7,470 nucleotides of DNA. Origin: DTGL01 sp038895395 (GTDB taxonomy: Archaea > Iainarchaeota > Iainarchaeia > Iainarchaeales > DTGL01). A program made the position numbers and the translations under genes. The stretch is from NCBI GenBank assembly GCA_038895395.1, contig JAWANJ010000044.1, forward strand, positions 1 to 7,470, written 5' to 3'. The notes beneath the pieces are model-generated. The model was not told the DNA's origin, searched no databases, and saw only the letters and a list, made by a program, of their open reading frames with translations. This document shows, piece after piece, positions 6,582-7,470 of this stretch. Position 1 is the stretch's first letter; each line of letters starts with the position of its first letter.

Positions 6582-7352
6582 TTATAGACTTAATAAAGAA
6601 ACACACCCAAACCCCATACTATTTTTTTCACCAAACCCGGCATAATAACCCACTTCATGTAATTCGGGTGAGGCGAGTAGTTCGAAATTAAATAAGTAAC
6701 CAATTATTTGTGTATGTGCACTTGTTCCCTCCTTTATATGGATCCCTTTTTTTCTGGGTGTATTCAACAACCGGAATTGTGGCTGAGAAGACTCAGGGAT
6801 TTCAATACATGCGGTCTGAAGTGCCCTGGCTTTCCTTAAAAGATTACTTATCAACAAAGTGCCAAATTGCCTGTCTTCCGGATGCAAATATTCAGCAGTG
6901 CCGTCCTCTCTTAATTTACTAATACAAATGGGTGATAAACACCTGTATTGCATAACGGTTTTGAAGCTACTCATCTTTAAGGTTTCAACAGAAACTACTT
7001 CAAAATGAACGCTTGTCCGGGGACTAATCAGGGTAAATTGCTGATGCATAAAGAGGCCGCGCACAAAATGTGTCAAGCTATCGTCAGCCAGAAACCGCAA
7101 AGTAAGGGCAACCTGATTTCCCAATAATTGGATATAATTACCGATTAACCGGTATGGCCGTAAATCGAGTTGAGAGAACGTAAACATTTTAAAACTTCGC
7201 CCGTCAGCCCGGAAACCTTCATTGTGTAAAAAATAGCTATGGCCGGCATCTGCCCGCTCAATAACCCGGTATATCCAGGATGATACCTGATACTGATAGT
7301 TAACAGGCAGCAGATCTCCCCTGATCCGCTGCATTTTTAGGCACAGTTCCAT
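6582..7352 (-). CDS. cas6: Cas6 CRISPR RNA endoribonuclease
   Basis: Cas6 cleaves the pre-crRNA within the repeats, leaving mature crRNAs for Cascade; it is metal-independent. The 256-residue length is typical of the family. LLPVNYQYQVSSWIYRVI (14-31) matches the family's L-P-x-x-Y-x-Y-x-x-S-x-x-IY block. It is followed by HSYFLHNEGF (38-47), where His43 (or His38) is the likely catalytic histidine. RSFKMFTFSQL (52-62) is the usual F-x-x-F-x-x-S-x-L strand, and the C-terminus carries the glycine-rich RNA-binding loop GFGEKNSMGFG (239-249). The gene is first in the operon, with cas3 starting 11 bp downstream. Several sampled 60-bp lines of this gene are 42-53% GC, higher than the cas8 and cas3 genes next to it, which hints at a separate history. 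Start at ATG 7350-7352 agrees with the length of the first strand; an upstream ATG at 7366-7368 is out of frame. Confidence 0.93.
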   Translation of the reverse strand: MELCLKMQRIRGDLLPVNYQYQVSSWIYRVIERADAGHSYFLHNEGFRADGRSFKMFTFSQLDLRPYRLIGNYIQLLGNQVALTLRFLADDSLTHFVRGLFMHQQFTLISPRTSVHFEVVSVETLKMSSFKTVMQYRCLSPICISKLREDGTAEYLHPEDRQFGTLLISNLLRKARALQTACIEIPESSQPQFRLLNTPRKKGIHIKEGTSAHTQIIGYLFNFELLASPELHEVGYYAGFGEKNSMGFGCVSLLSL

Positions 7353-7470
7353 ATTTGTTCCGTTGCATCAATAGTACGAAAGAGTTTTGTCAGTTTATGA
7401 CATAACCACTCCTAAGTTTTTGTTACCCTTTAAATTTCCAAAATTCCCCACATTTCCAAAAGAAAATTTA
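7353..7470 (-). promoter_or_regulatory. Upstream region of the cas operon, promoter not clearly identifiable
   Basis: These 118 bp precede cas6 and contain no gene that I can support. The region is AT-rich and probably carries the operon promoter on the minus strand. TACTATTG (minus strand, 7369-7376) fits the Bacteroidota -7 consensus TAnnTTTG at all but one defined position, and would leave a leader of about 10 nt. However, there is no TTTG at the expected spacing upstream. Further up, ATTTCCAAAA occurs twice on the plus strand (7434-7443 and 7452-7461), and an 11-bp palindrome TTATGACATAA lies at 7395-7405. Either could be a regulator site, but both are short enough to be chance in this composition. 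Confidence 0.3.

Noticed and set aside
7353..7376. Firm promoter call at TACTATTG
   Set aside because: It matches the Bacteroidota -7 element at all but one defined position, but no TTTG-like -33 element lies 19-21 bp upstream, so it is kept only as a weak candidate.
7353..7470. CRISPR repeat-spacer array or leader upstream of cas6
   Set aside because: The repeated ATTTCCAAAA units are only 10 bp, 18 bp apart and occur twice. There are no 28-37 bp direct repeats with even spacers anywhere in the window.

Overview
The window holds one minus-strand CRISPR-Cas operon of a Class 1, type I system. It reads from right to left as cas6 - cas3 - cas8 - cas7 - cas5 - cas4, and cas4 runs off the left edge. 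Type I-B (the branch with a DevR/Cst2-type Cas7 and a Cas5t-like Cas5) is the best fit. The large subunit is too divergent to fix the subtype from sequence alone, so I-A-like remains possible. cas1, cas2 and the repeat-spacer array are expected beyond the left edge. None of them, and no array, is in the window.

The host is probably a member of Bacteroidota. The DNA is AT-rich in the centre, start codons are preceded by A/T-rich stretches instead of clear Shine-Dalgarno motifs, and a palindrome inside cas3 looks like a short repeat I associate with Bacteroidota genomes. No species can be named.

Layout: 7353-7470 is a short AT-rich upstream region. 6582-7352 is cas6 (crRNA processing). 4057-6570 is cas3, with the helicase first and the HD nuclease at the C-terminus, the reverse of the textbook order. 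2181-4049 is cas8 (large subunit). 1188-2153 is cas7 (backbone). 469-1185 is cas5. 1-444 is most of cas4 (adaptation nuclease). Gaps between genes are 2 to 27 bp, so co-transcription is very likely. Cas6 would cut the pre-crRNA, Cas5/Cas7/Cas8 (plus a small subunit, perhaps translated from inside cas8) would form Cascade, Cas3 would be recruited to degrade the target, and Cas4 would serve spacer acquisition with Cas1-Cas2.

This is a recognisable defence system, not a wholly new one. The unusual points are: (1) a 33-bp near-perfect palindrome lying in frame inside cas3, apparently a clean 11-residue insertion; (2) a cas4 reading frame with no ATG, GTG or TTG at its conserved N-terminus, where an ACG sits at the expected start; (3) the inverted Cas3 domain order and the placement of cas3 between cas6 and cas8; (4) a composition step, with cas6 and cas4 more GC-rich than the genes between them.
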